Assembly (NCBI GenBank): GCA_035573655.1
Contig: DATMAC010000214.1
Span: 1 to 16,535, forward strand
Source of the DNA: Thermoflexus sp035573655
GTDB lineage: Bacteria > Chloroflexota > Anaerolineae > Thermoflexales > Thermoflexaceae
Reading direction: 5' to 3'
DNA length: 16,535 nt
This document shows positions 7,126 through 13,837 of the stretch, piece after piece (the first letter of the stretch is position 1; every line of letters begins with the position of its first letter). The position numbers and the translations under genes are program-made. Under the pieces are notes generated by a model, which saw only the letters and a list, made by a program, of their open reading frames with translations, was not told where the DNA came from and searched no databases.

Positions 7126-8094
7126 ATGCCCGGAGCTCAAAACCCTCAGCCCAAGCCTTTCTTCTGGATCGCGCTCGGAGGCAAACCGGAGCCGACGAAG
7201 GAAGGCCCCGCGCCCCACCATCGTTTCTCCGGCCTCAGCGGCTGCCTGGAGCTGGAGATCGAAGTGCGCTCGGACTATCTCTATGTGGGCAGCGGCCAGA
7301 TAGAGCTTTTCGACCACCACGGCCGGGAGCAGGCCTATTTCGCCTTCGCCCGCCGCAACGGACAACTCATCATCCCGGGAACCAGCATCAAGGGGGCGGT
7401 GCGAAGCGTCGTGGAGGCGATCTCCAACTCCTGCGTGAAGCTGATCGGACGCGGCGAGAGGCTTCCTGCCTCTCACCAACCGTGCCAAGGTGAAGATGCG
7501 CTCTGCCCCGCCTGTCGTCTCTTCGGCACGACCGGGTATCGGGGCCGGGTGCGCTTCGCAGACGCGGTGCCCGTGGGAGATGTTCGTCCATCGATCGTGA
7601 AGATCGCCGACCTGTGGCCTCCCAGTCAAATTCGGGGGCGCAAATTTTACCGGAGCCGGCAATTCCAGGCCCTCGATCCGAAACCGGCCAAGAACCATCG
7701 CTTTCTGGAGGCGGCGCCCAAGGGGAGCAAATTCCGCAGCGTGCTGTATTTTGAGAACGCCTCGTCGGCCGAGATGGGCCTCTTGATCCGCGCCCTGGGC
7801 CTGGATCGTTCCCCAAACGATCCAAGCAAGGTCGCCTACGTGGTTCCCATCAAACTGGGCGGGGCCAAGCCGCGCTGCCTGGGGAGCGTGCGGTTCACCC
7901 CCAAGGCCCTCCGGTTGCTCCAGGACGGTCCGGGGCTCCCCGCCTCGCTTCTGGATGGAGGCGTTCCGGTTCCGATCACGGAGACACTCTTGGGATGGTT
8001 GGAGGATGAAACCTTGCTCGATCGAGATGCGTGGGATCAGTTCCGCCGGAATGCGAAAGCAGAGGAAGGATTCTGCCCGGAGGGGGTGTATTGA
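7126..8094 (+). CDS. Type III RAMP protein, Cas7 group (fourth paralogue, no catalytic Asp seen)
   Basis: A 322-aa RAMP. It begins with an unusual Pro/Lys-rich leader of about 35 residues before the first beta strand (LELEIEVRSDYLYVGSGQ, 41-58). Then come LIIPGTSIKGAVRSVVEAI (81-99), CPACRLFGTTGYRGRVRF (127-144) and a long C-terminal region. The loop before IIPGTSIKG has no clear equivalent of the D-x-P/D-x-S catalytic Asp seen in the other three Cas7-type genes, so it is more likely a non-cleaving subunit, for instance at the 3' (Csm5-like) end of the complex. The canonical glycine loop is replaced by IKLGGAKPRCLGSVRF (about 245-260). AAGGAG lies 8 bp before the ATG; the stop overlaps the next start as ATGA. 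Classification as a RAMP is secure, the subunit position is not. Confidence 0.8.
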   Translation: MPGAQNPQPKPFFWIALGGKPEPTKEGPAPHHRFSGLSGCLELEIEVRSDYLYVGSGQIELFDHHGREQAYFAFARRNGQLIIPGTSIKGAVRSVVEAISNSCVKLIGRGERLPASHQPCQGEDALCPACRLFGTTGYRGRVRFADAVPVGDVRPSIVKIADLWPPSQIRGRKFYRSRQFQALDPKPAKNHRFLEAAPKGSKFRSVLYFENASSAEMGLLIRALGLDRSPNDPSKVAYVVPIKLGGAKPRCLGSVRFTPKALRLLQDGPGLPASLLDGGVPVPITETLLGWLEDETLLDRDAWDQFRRNAKAEEGFCPEGVY

Positions 8095-8429
8095 TGGCGA
8101 CCCGTGAGCAGCTGATCGCCATCGCCCAACGCATCGCGGAGGACTTGCCTGAAGTCTCACGCAACGAGTGGATGCGGTGGTTGCAAATCGCTGCCAAGTA
8201 CGGATTGGAGAAGGCCGTTCAGCATGCCGACCGGCTCTCCCAAGACATCACCATGCGCCCGGCGATCCAACGGGCGAACCGACTGATCGCCCAAGCGGTT
8301 CGCAAACACATGGCCGAGCTGAAGAGACTTGAACCGGAGGATCGTCGGCTGGCCTTGGGTTATGTATCCCGGCACTTGGCTATCCAAACCTTATGGGGAT
8401 CATGGCGTGAATCGGAGGAAGAATCATGA
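8094..8429 (+). CDS. Small helical protein of unknown function, between RAMP and PIN genes
   Basis: A 111-aa protein that I do not recognise. It appears all-helical: MATREQLIAIAQRIAEDL, a WLQIAAKYGLEKAVQHADRL segment, AIQRANRLIAQAVRKHMAEL, and a final RLALGYVSRHLAIQTLWGSW. No cysteine, membrane or DNA-binding motif is obvious. Its ATG overlaps the RAMP stop (ATGA) and its own stop overlaps the PIN gene start (ATGA), so all three should be translationally coupled. Its codon use is GC-rich like the cas genes and unlike the PIN gene. It could be a second small subunit of the effector complex, or the partner/antitoxin of the downstream PIN protein, as antitoxin genes often directly precede VapC-type toxins. 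Neither role is shown by the sequence. Confidence 0.75.
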   Translation: MATREQLIAIAQRIAEDLPEVSRNEWMRWLQIAAKYGLEKAVQHADRLSQDITMRPAIQRANRLIAQAVRKHMAELKRLEPEDRRLALGYVSRHLAIQTLWGSWRESEEES

Positions 8430-8938
8430 GCATGAAAAGTATAAAGCAGGGCTGGAAGCGCCTATTCAATAGTGTGATGAGGAAAAGAAAACGAAAAATT
8501 CTTGTCTTCGATACCAGTGTTCTTATCAATTATCTTCGCGGTAGAGATTTAGCCGCAGATGCCTTTGCTAAGGCCTCCGAAGTAGGAGAGATATGGTTAA
8601 CGATTGTCTCCCTGTTAGAACTGCACCCTCTCCAAAAGAGCAACGTAGAGATCCAAGCAGACTTAAAAAAAGTTGAGCACCTTCAGAAAGCCTACCGCCT
8701 CAAAGTGGTACCGATTCCCAGCGAGGCCCAATGGTTTGCCCTGAATGAAATCGCGCTATATCATCGTTCCACATTAGGCAAATGCTGGCTTCTCGACAGC
8801 TTGATTCTTGGATGTGGAATAAAGAAGAACATTTATCTTGTCACAGAGGAGGACGCATGGGTCCAGCTAACTAAGGATGCGAAACGACCTTTGGATCTTC
8901 AAGTGATTAAACCTACAGTGCTTGTTCAGGATGCATGA
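8426..8938 (+). CDS. PIN-domain ribonuclease (VapC-like) inside the cas operon
   Basis: A 170-aa PIN-fold protein. All four acidic positions expected of active PIN nucleases are present: Asp29 in ILVFDTSVLINYL, Glu65 in SLLELH, Asp124 in CWLLDSLIL and Asp143 in LVTEEDAW. A very basic leader (MRKRKRK, residues 18-24) precedes the fold and could contact RNA. PIN nucleases cut single-stranded RNA with Mg2+/Mn2+; most bacterial ones are VapC toxins. No VapB-like DNA-binding antitoxin is adjacent. The gene is clearly AT-richer than its neighbours (hand counts: 21 of 60 GC at 8461-8520 and 28 of 60 at 8521-8580), indicating recent acquisition. Yet it is joined to the operon by an ATGA overlap with GGAGGAA upstream. 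It may be the locus's RNA-cleaving output, since no HEPN protein is present. PIN assignment is firm; a CRISPR role is inferred. Confidence 0.87.
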   Translation: MSMKSIKQGWKRLFNSVMRKRKRKILVFDTSVLINYLRGRDLAADAFAKASEVGEIWLTIVSLLELHPLQKSNVEIQADLKKVEHLQKAYRLKVVPIPSEAQWFALNEIALYHRSTLGKCWLLDSLILGCGIKKNIYLVTEEDAWVQLTKDAKRPLDLQVIKPTVLVQDA

Positions 8939-8950
8939 GGAGAATCTGGG

Positions 8951-9943
8951 ATGACCAGAAAGATTCTTCTCGCCACACTGGGCGAGGCGCCCGCGGTGAT
9001 CACAGAGGCGATAGACCTGTTGACGGAGCAGGGAGCCCGACCCGATGGGGTGCTCCTCCTCCACACCGAGGATCCCGACGTGAGAGAAAGCCTGGAGCTG
9101 TTGCTACAGCACTTGCCGGCCCACTGCGGCATCTCCGACGTAAGGCCGGTATCGGTCGGTTCATATGGGGACATCGACTCCACGGAGGCCGCGGTGGGGT
9201 TCATGCAAATCGCCTGCGCTCAACTCAAAACCTATCGCGAGCATCGCCTTTTCGTCTCGATCGCCGGCGGGCGCAAGGCCATGTCTGCGTTGCTGGCCCT
9301 GGCCACGCAGTTCTACGGAGCCGAGCGCCTCTTCCATATTTGGGTTCCTCCTTGGCTGGAGGAGGCGGGCAGGATCAGTTCCCTAAGAGGCAGACCTGAA
9401 GAGCTGGTTCAGAAACACCTGCACCCACCCTTAGATGCTCCTGAACGCGATCGCCCGAAGTTGATCGATCTGCCTTTTATCGCCTTATTTCCCATGCTAG
9501 CGGATATTCGGGAAGCTCTCAGCGGGAGGAGTTCGCCAACCCCGAAGATCCGGCCTATGCTGCTCAGGGCTGGTTTGCTGGACGCTGATGGACGGCCAAC
9601 ACCCTTAGGGCAACGGGTGGCGGAAATCCTGGAGTTGGTGGAGACCCTGCCCCCCGCACGCCAGAGGGAGCCGGAAATCAGAATCCCGGAACATCATTAC
9701 AAAGGCCGCTTGGAGTCCTTCGCGCGTAACTTAGTTGCATACGCCCCTTACATCACCCGTGTCGAGGGGGAACCGTGGCGCCAAGGTCAGCCCAGCATCC
9801 ACATCCAACCGCCAAATAGCTTGATCATAGGGGTTCGCCTGCATACCGACATTCTCTTCCGCTTCCGCGTGACGACCACGGCCCATACCCAGGGGGAGCT
9901 GGAAGCGGCGCGCCAGCATTTGGAACGCTATCTACAGCGCTGA
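8951..9943 (+). CDS. CARF-domain protein with winged-helix segment and uncharacterised C-terminal domain
   Basis: A 330-aa candidate cOA sensor. The N-terminal CARF-type Rossmann fold begins KILLATLGEAPAVITEAIDLL (residues 4-24), with VGSYGDIDST near 69-78 and the ligand-pocket motif SIAGGRKAMSALLALATQFYG (103-123), as in Csm6/Csx1/Csx14-type CARF proteins. Residues about 175-230 (KIRPMLLRAGLLDADGRPTP followed by LGQRVAEIL) look like a winged helix. The last 90 residues (IPEHHYKGRLESFARNLVAY, then mixed strands ending in VTTTAHTQGELEAARQHLE) form a domain I do not recognise, with no convincing HEPN, PD-(D/E)xK or membrane signature. It could be a cOA-responsive regulator, a ring nuclease, or an effector with a new output domain. 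GAGGAGA lies 7 bp before the ATG and 12 bp separate it from the PIN gene. Confidence 0.83.
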   Translation: MTRKILLATLGEAPAVITEAIDLLTEQGARPDGVLLLHTEDPDVRESLELLLQHLPAHCGISDVRPVSVGSYGDIDSTEAAVGFMQIACAQLKTYREHRLFVSIAGGRKAMSALLALATQFYGAERLFHIWVPPWLEEAGRISSLRGRPEELVQKHLHPPLDAPERDRPKLIDLPFIALFPMLADIREALSGRSSPTPKIRPMLLRAGLLDADGRPTPLGQRVAEILELVETLPPARQREPEIRIPEHHYKGRLESFARNLVAYAPYITRVEGEPWRQGQPSIHIQPPNSLIIGVRLHTDILFRFRVTTTAHTQGELEAARQHLERYLQR

Positions 9944-9954
9944 GGGAAGTCGAG

Positions 9955-10926
9955 ATGGGCGTCTACCACCTGATGGGCTTAGGGCGCTCTCCAGGCGTGG
10001 TGATTGGTCCGATCACCTATCTGGCCCACCGTTATCAGCGATGGAGCGTCGCCGATCAAGGCTTCTTCGCCCGCTCCGGTGAGGTCCGCCAGCGGGCCGC
10101 GGGCCAGAAGGTAGGCGACATCGAGGCTCTGGTTTTGTTCACCACTCGGGAGGTGCTGCGCGGACAGGTGACCTCCTACCCCTACATTGACAACCCAGGC
10201 GGTCGAAAGACCGGGGGGCCTCAATGCGAGGGCGGGTCCATGCGGAAGATCCTCCGCGACTTGCTCCGCCAGGAGTGGCCAGCGATCTGCACCGACCGAA
10301 GATCGGGGACGGTGTTCTGGTGTGAGGTGGATCGCCGGGACATCCGTATTACCTACAGGCGCATCGTCCAGGTGATCGCCGCCCTCGCGGGAGCCGGGGG
10401 CCAGGGGAAGGAGATCTGGATCAACCTTACGGGAGGCAACAACGTGATCAACGCGGCCCTCATGTTGGCCGCCGCCCTCTCCGGGGACGTGGCCCGCATA
10501 TACTACGTCCAGGCGGAGGACGAAGTCGCCGAGAAATGCGTGCGTTTCACCGCCGAGGACGGCTATTGGGTGGAGCTGCCCGTTATGCCCCTGAGCTTCG
10601 ACCTGCTGCAGCGGGCGATTATCGACTTGCTGGAGGCACACGGCCCGCTTTCCCTTAGGGACCTTCATAGCCGATTACAAAGCGAATATTGGCATCTGAG
10701 CCAAGAGCTCACTTCAAAGGAAACGCTTCGCCGGGTGTACCTCGCCCCGCTTTGGAAAGGGGGGATTGTCATTGAGGCCCAACCCGAGGTATATGCCTTA
10801 GGCCCCCAATGGGAGCTCATCCGCCCCTATCAAGAGGAGCTGGAGGAAGCGCGATCCCACCGGCGAACGATTCAGGAGCTGAGCGAGGCCGAAGAATGGA
10901 TCGAGCAGGAGGAGATCGTGTTCTGA
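9955..10926 (+). CDS. Second CARF-like protein with winged-helix-like segment
   Basis: A 323-aa protein that looks like a divergent CARF family member. The first strand and loop are YHLMGLGRSPGVVIGPITYL (4-23). The Rossmann-type ligand motif is EIWINLTGGNNVINAALMLA (153-172), comparable to the TGG-x-K/N motif of CARF domains, followed by a strand RIYYVQAEDE (181-190). Residues about 213-285 look like a winged helix (SFDLLQRAIIDLLEAHGPLS, LRDLHSRL, TLRRVYLAPLWKGGIVIEAQ). The last 35 residues are a charged helix. It has no nuclease motif. It differs from the preceding CARF protein in both halves, so it is not a simple duplication. A regulator of the locus or a second cOA binder is likely. GAGGGAAG lies 5 bp upstream, and 11 bp separate it from the previous gene. 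It is the last gene of the operon. Confidence 0.72.
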   Translation: MGVYHLMGLGRSPGVVIGPITYLAHRYQRWSVADQGFFARSGEVRQRAAGQKVGDIEALVLFTTREVLRGQVTSYPYIDNPGGRKTGGPQCEGGSMRKILRDLLRQEWPAICTDRRSGTVFWCEVDRRDIRITYRRIVQVIAALAGAGGQGKEIWINLTGGNNVINAALMLAAALSGDVARIYYVQAEDEVAEKCVRFTAEDGYWVELPVMPLSFDLLQRAIIDLLEAHGPLSLRDLHSRLQSEYWHLSQELTSKETLRRVYLAPLWKGGIVIEAQPEVYALGPQWELIRPYQEELEEARSHRRTIQELSEAEEWIEQEEIVF

Positions 10927-10949
10927 GAGAGCGTCTAAGAAGCATGCAG

Positions 10950-11010
10950 AAGCCACGTCACGATTCCGACCTTCTCACACGACGTCAACCCGGGTGTCCG
11001 GTGGCTTTTT
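10950..11010 (+). terminator. Possible rho-independent terminator after the cas operon
   Basis: AAGCCAC (10950-10956) can pair with GTGGCTT (11001-11007), and the right arm runs into TTTTT (11006-11010), 24-84 bp after the last cas stop. The loop is long (44 nt), with a small internal ACGTC/GACGT pairing, so the structure is weaker than a standard terminator. Confidence 0.3.
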
Positions 11011-11065
11011 GGGGCTGAGCCGCGCGCCTACTGAGCGCCAAAGGGGTTCAGCTCGCCCCTAAACC
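11001..11065. repeat. Degenerate hairpin-A half of the twin-hairpin repeat (copy 3)
   Basis: The stretch GGCTTTTTGGGGCTGAGC, then CGCGCGCC, and a decayed right arm ending AGCTCGCCCCTAAA resembles hairpin A of the copy at 14082 (GGCTTTCGGGGCCGAGCCGC). The right arm is disrupted by extra bases, and no hairpin B follows. It reads as an old, eroded copy directly behind the cas operon. Confidence 0.45.
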
Positions 11066-11095
11066 ACTATGGGAACTCTCGGAATGTTCGCAGCG

Positions 11096-11129
11096 ATGGG
11101 GGAGGCTGCTGAGAAACGGCCTCCCCCAT
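11096..11129. other. Strong 11-bp hairpin downstream of the cas operon
   Basis: ATGGGGGAGGC (11096-11106) and GCCTCCCCCAT (11119-11129) form a perfect stem with a 12-nt loop. No T-tract follows on either strand. It lies in the convergent gap between the cas operon and the lipoprotein gene and could slow or stop transcription from either side. The remainder of 10927-11240 shows no gene. Confidence 0.55.
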
Positions 11130-11240
11130 GGTTCGCACCGAAGAGGCAGCGGCCCCTTTCCTCCCTGGCGATCCGCGCAGAGCCCTTATTGATCTTCGTG
11201 AATTAAAGGGAGCAATCGTAGCGCATTTCCCAAGCTTCTA

Positions 11241-11410
11241 GGGGTTTTGGGGTGCGCCGGGCGCACCCCAAAATATCTTGGATCCCCCCTCCCCACGGCC
11301 CTTTGGGCCGTGGGGAGGGGGGATAAAGGGGGGTGGGGCCATGGGCCCGCACCATCCTGGATCCCACACACATTCGATCCATTGATCCTTTAGCAACGCG
11401 AAGGTCAATA
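11241..11410. repeat. Twin-hairpin repeat, copy 4, with long 3' tail (direct repeat with 13650-13837)
   Basis: Hairpin A is a perfect 13-bp stem (TTTTGGGGTGCGC 11245-11257 with 11261-11273). The spacer is ATATCTTGG. Hairpin B is a perfect 20-bp stem (11282-11301 with 11305-11324, loop TTT). A shared tail follows: GGGTGGGGCC, a short dyad, ACCATCCTGGATCCCACAC, TTCGAT, GATCCTTT and GGTCAATA. The tail runs into the 3' end of the minus-strand lipoprotein gene, so its TGA stop (11405-11407) lies in the repeat. The copy at 13650 has the same order of blocks. Confidence 0.85.
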
Positions 11411-13585
11411 ATCGGACGCCTCCGCCCCGATGCCCCAAACCTCCAGATACCCGTTGGCACCGCCCAGGATCAACCAGTATCCCTGCGGATCCAACAGCAT
11501 CCAGGTAGGCGCATATGGCAGAGACCTCTCCCACACCACCTTCCGTTGATCCACATCGAAGGCCTTCAACCATCCCCTCCACTGGAACATCCAACGCACA
11601 CTCCAGGGCCCCTCGAACTCGATGCGGGCCCCGTACATCGAGGCCAGAAGCTGTGCGCTTCCCGGGATCCGATACACACGCTCGATCACGACATCCTCGC
11701 GCGGCTCCAACGCGATCGGCGGCTGGCCCTCCGCCCTCGCAACCGCGATCCCGGCCCCGATCCCGTAGGTGACCCCGAGCTGACGATCCGGCCACCAATC
11801 CAGAGATGAAAATTTGTTCTTCAACTCGATACGCGCCCGGAGCTTCCCATCCGCGATATCAAACACCCACGCCTCGAAGACATACTGACCATCCCGGTTC
11901 AACGCCAGATAGGCAACCACATCGTTAGAAGATACGGAGAGCGCGTACATCTGCCGAAGATTGGTGTCGTGGATCCTTTTTTGGATTTTTCCTTCATAAT
12001 CCATCAACCAGATCCAATCGCCTCCGTACTCGATGCCCACCGCGATCCAGTCGGAGGAAAGGCTACCGATCATCTTTTGAGGGGGAATGGGGAGCGTCTG
12101 CAGCCACAACGGCGAGCGCTTCTCTGGAGACCAGAGCAGCACGGAATCCTTTTGAAAGGCGATCATCCCTCGCCCCTGCGGATCCGGCCCCATCCACTTG
12201 GTGTGGGGCAGCGTCAAATCACCAATCGATTTACCGTCCTGCAGATCCAGGAACTCCAGCCGCCCATCCCCCACGAGCGCCGCCAGCCACTTCCCCTTCG
12301 GATCGATCCAAAGGTTCTGGCTCCAATCGGAGAGCATCCGATGCCAGCGGATACGGCCTGTCTTCAGGTCCCAGAGCGCCACATCCGGCTCGCCCCCCAA
12401 GCCCTTCAGCGCCACCACTCCCTCCTCCCACTGAGCCACCCCCCAAAACGTGGGGGGATCCAGACGCTCCCGGAGCAGCTGGCCGTCCTCCAACCGACGC
12501 GCCTCCAGACGGCGCCCGCCCACCAAATAGATCCGCCCCCTGGCCTCATCCAGTCTCACCTTCCAATAAGACCAAGACAGCTGCATATCCCAGCGTGGCG
12601 TCGCATCCTCCCAGCGGAAGACTTGAACACGGCTCCTGGCCCCCTCGCCCGCCAGAATCGCCAGCCAGGAATCCCCGCTGTCCATCGCCCGAACCCCCGA
12701 AAGGTCCACCGTCCGCACCACCTCACCCTTCCTCTGGGCCAGATCCAACCGCAGGAACACCACCTGGCTCCCCCCGGCCACCGCCGCGTAACGCCCCTCT
12801 GGATGCAGCGCCAACGCCTTGGACTGGGTGAAGGGCAAGGTCAACGTCAGCACCGCCCGCCCAGCGGGCACCTCCCACAGCCCCAGGCTCCCCCGACCAT
12901 CCACCGTCAGCGCCAGATGGCCGGTCCGGTTGAACACGCCCTGATAGTCTCTCTGGGGCACGTCCCCCAACGGCCCAGTTAACCCCTGGCTGGGGTCCCA
13001 GATCCGCAGACCATCCGCCAAGATGGCCACCCGCTCCCCCTCGCCGTCCAGGAACCTCATATCTTGCAGCTCCGCCGGAAGCTGCACCTCCGCCCGCATT
13101 TGGCCGGTGGTCAGATCCACTAATCGAAGCAGAGGATCCTTGCTGTAAACCGCCGCGGTCCGGCTTTTCCAGTGAACGGCCAGCTGGCTGGGGAACCACG
13201 TGCTTTGAGGAAGGGAGATGAACCGGGAGACCCGAAGGTCCTCCGGCGACACCACTTCAATGCCATCCAAAGTAAGGCCGATGAGGTCGTCCGGACCGAT
13301 CTCTATCGTCCCAAACATGGAGCTATGGGCACGCCAGAGGGGGCGGAGACGCTGCACGGTCTCCGGGGAGATCTTCGCCTCGCCAGCGGGCACTGGATCC
13401 CCAAGGCCCGGCAAGGCCGGCGTTGGGGTGGGCATGGGAGCTGTGAGAGTCGCTGGGGCCTCCCCAGGCATCCCAGTTGCAGCGGGAACCTCCGGGGGAG
13501 CGGCCCCCGGCCGCTGCCCGACGCGGCAGCCCATCGCGCTGATCATCACGCCCAGCACCACGATCGCCCAAATCGTCCGTTTCAT
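11405..13585 (-). CDS. Large beta-propeller lipoprotein (WD40/PQQ-like repeats)
   Basis: A 726-aa probable secreted lipoprotein. The N-terminus MKRTIWAIVVLGVMISAMGC is a short Lys/Arg plus hydrophobic signal ending in Cys20, a likely lipidation site (the -3 residue Ala is less typical). A Pro/Thr/Ala-rich linker (PMPTPTPALPGLG) follows. The rest is beta-propeller-like, with repeated blade ends such as LRIWDPSQG, LGLWEVPAGR, VALWDLKTGRIRW, LEFLDLQDGK, VLLWSPEKR, WVFDIADGK and LKAFDVDQRKVVW. I chose the start at 13585 because GGAGGT lies 7 bp upstream; in-frame ATGs at 13591, 13600 and 13615 are worse placed or overlap that site. Such proteins act as extracellular scaffolds or sensors; no enzyme motif is visible. 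It stands alone, transcribed towards the cas operon, between two direct repeat copies. Confidence 0.85.
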   Translation of the reverse strand: MKRTIWAIVVLGVMISAMGCRVGQRPGAAPPEVPAATGMPGEAPATLTAPMPTPTPALPGLGDPVPAGEAKISPETVQRLRPLWRAHSSMFGTIEIGPDDLIGLTLDGIEVVSPEDLRVSRFISLPQSTWFPSQLAVHWKSRTAAVYSKDPLLRLVDLTTGQMRAEVQLPAELQDMRFLDGEGERVAILADGLRIWDPSQGLTGPLGDVPQRDYQGVFNRTGHLALTVDGRGSLGLWEVPAGRAVLTLTLPFTQSKALALHPEGRYAAVAGGSQVVFLRLDLAQRKGEVVRTVDLSGVRAMDSGDSWLAILAGEGARSRVQVFRWEDATPRWDMQLSWSYWKVRLDEARGRIYLVGGRRLEARRLEDGQLLRERLDPPTFWGVAQWEEGVVALKGLGGEPDVALWDLKTGRIRWHRMLSDWSQNLWIDPKGKWLAALVGDGRLEFLDLQDGKSIGDLTLPHTKWMGPDPQGRGMIAFQKDSVLLWSPEKRSPLWLQTLPIPPQKMIGSLSSDWIAVGIEYGGDWIWLMDYEGKIQKRIHDTNLRQMYALSVSSNDVVAYLALNRDGQYVFEAWVFDIADGKLRARIELKNKFSSLDWWPDRQLGVTYGIGAGIAVARAEGQPPIALEPREDVVIERVYRIPGSAQLLASMYGARIEFEGPWSVRWMFQWRGWLKAFDVDQRKVVWERSLPYAPTWMLLDPQGYWLILGGANGYLEVWGIGAEASDY

Positions 13586-13649
13586 GCTCATCACCTCCAT
13601 TGATCGTGCTCTCAAATCGAAATTATTGATCTGTGGGTTTTGGCCCCCT
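13586..13649 (-). promoter_or_regulatory. Leader of the lipoprotein gene with strong ribosome site
   Basis: On the minus strand GGAGGTG lies 6-7 bases before the ATG at 13585. An AT-rich stretch (AATAATTTCGATTT, about 13613-13626) just upstream could hold a -10 region, but no matching -35 element is convincing. The upstream side is bounded by repeat copy 5. Confidence 0.4.
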
Positions 13650-13837
13650 GGGGTTTTGGGGTGAGCCAGGCGCCTTCAGCGCCCGGCTCACCCCAAAATA
13701 TCTTTTATCCCCCCTCCCTACCGCCCTTTGGGCTGTGGAGAGGGGGGATCCAGGAGGGTGGGGCCGTTGGCCCGTACCATCCTGGATCCCACACGCGATT
13801 CGATCAATGGATCCTTTGCCAGCACGAGGATCAATAA
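13650..13837. repeat. Twin-hairpin repeat, copy 5, with long 3' tail (direct repeat with 11241-11410)
   Basis: Hairpin A has an outer 14-bp stem (TTTTGGGGTGAGCC 13654-13667 with 13685-13698) and an inner GGCGC-CTTCA-GCGCC stem. Its arm sequence differs from copy 4 at several positions, but both arms changed together. Hairpin B (about 13707-13749, loop TTT) has mismatches in its middle. The tail ACCATCCTGGATCCCACAC, TTCGATCAATGGATCCTTT and GATCAATAA parallels copy 4. The element lies upstream of the minus-strand lipoprotein gene. Confidence 0.83.

Noticed and set aside
5677..8160. 827-aa open frame on the minus strand
   Set aside because: Runs antisense through four cas genes with clear RAMP motifs on the + strand; it has no recognisable domain.
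9866..9886. R-x5-H (RVTTTAH) in the CARF protein as a HEPN ribonuclease motif
   Set aside because: The spacing fits R-x4-6-H, but the segment appears to be beta strand rather than the helix end of a HEPN domain, and no helical HEPN bundle surrounds it.
11969..12982. 337-aa + strand open frame
   Set aside because: Antisense to the lipoprotein; Pro/His/Gln-rich without any domain pattern.
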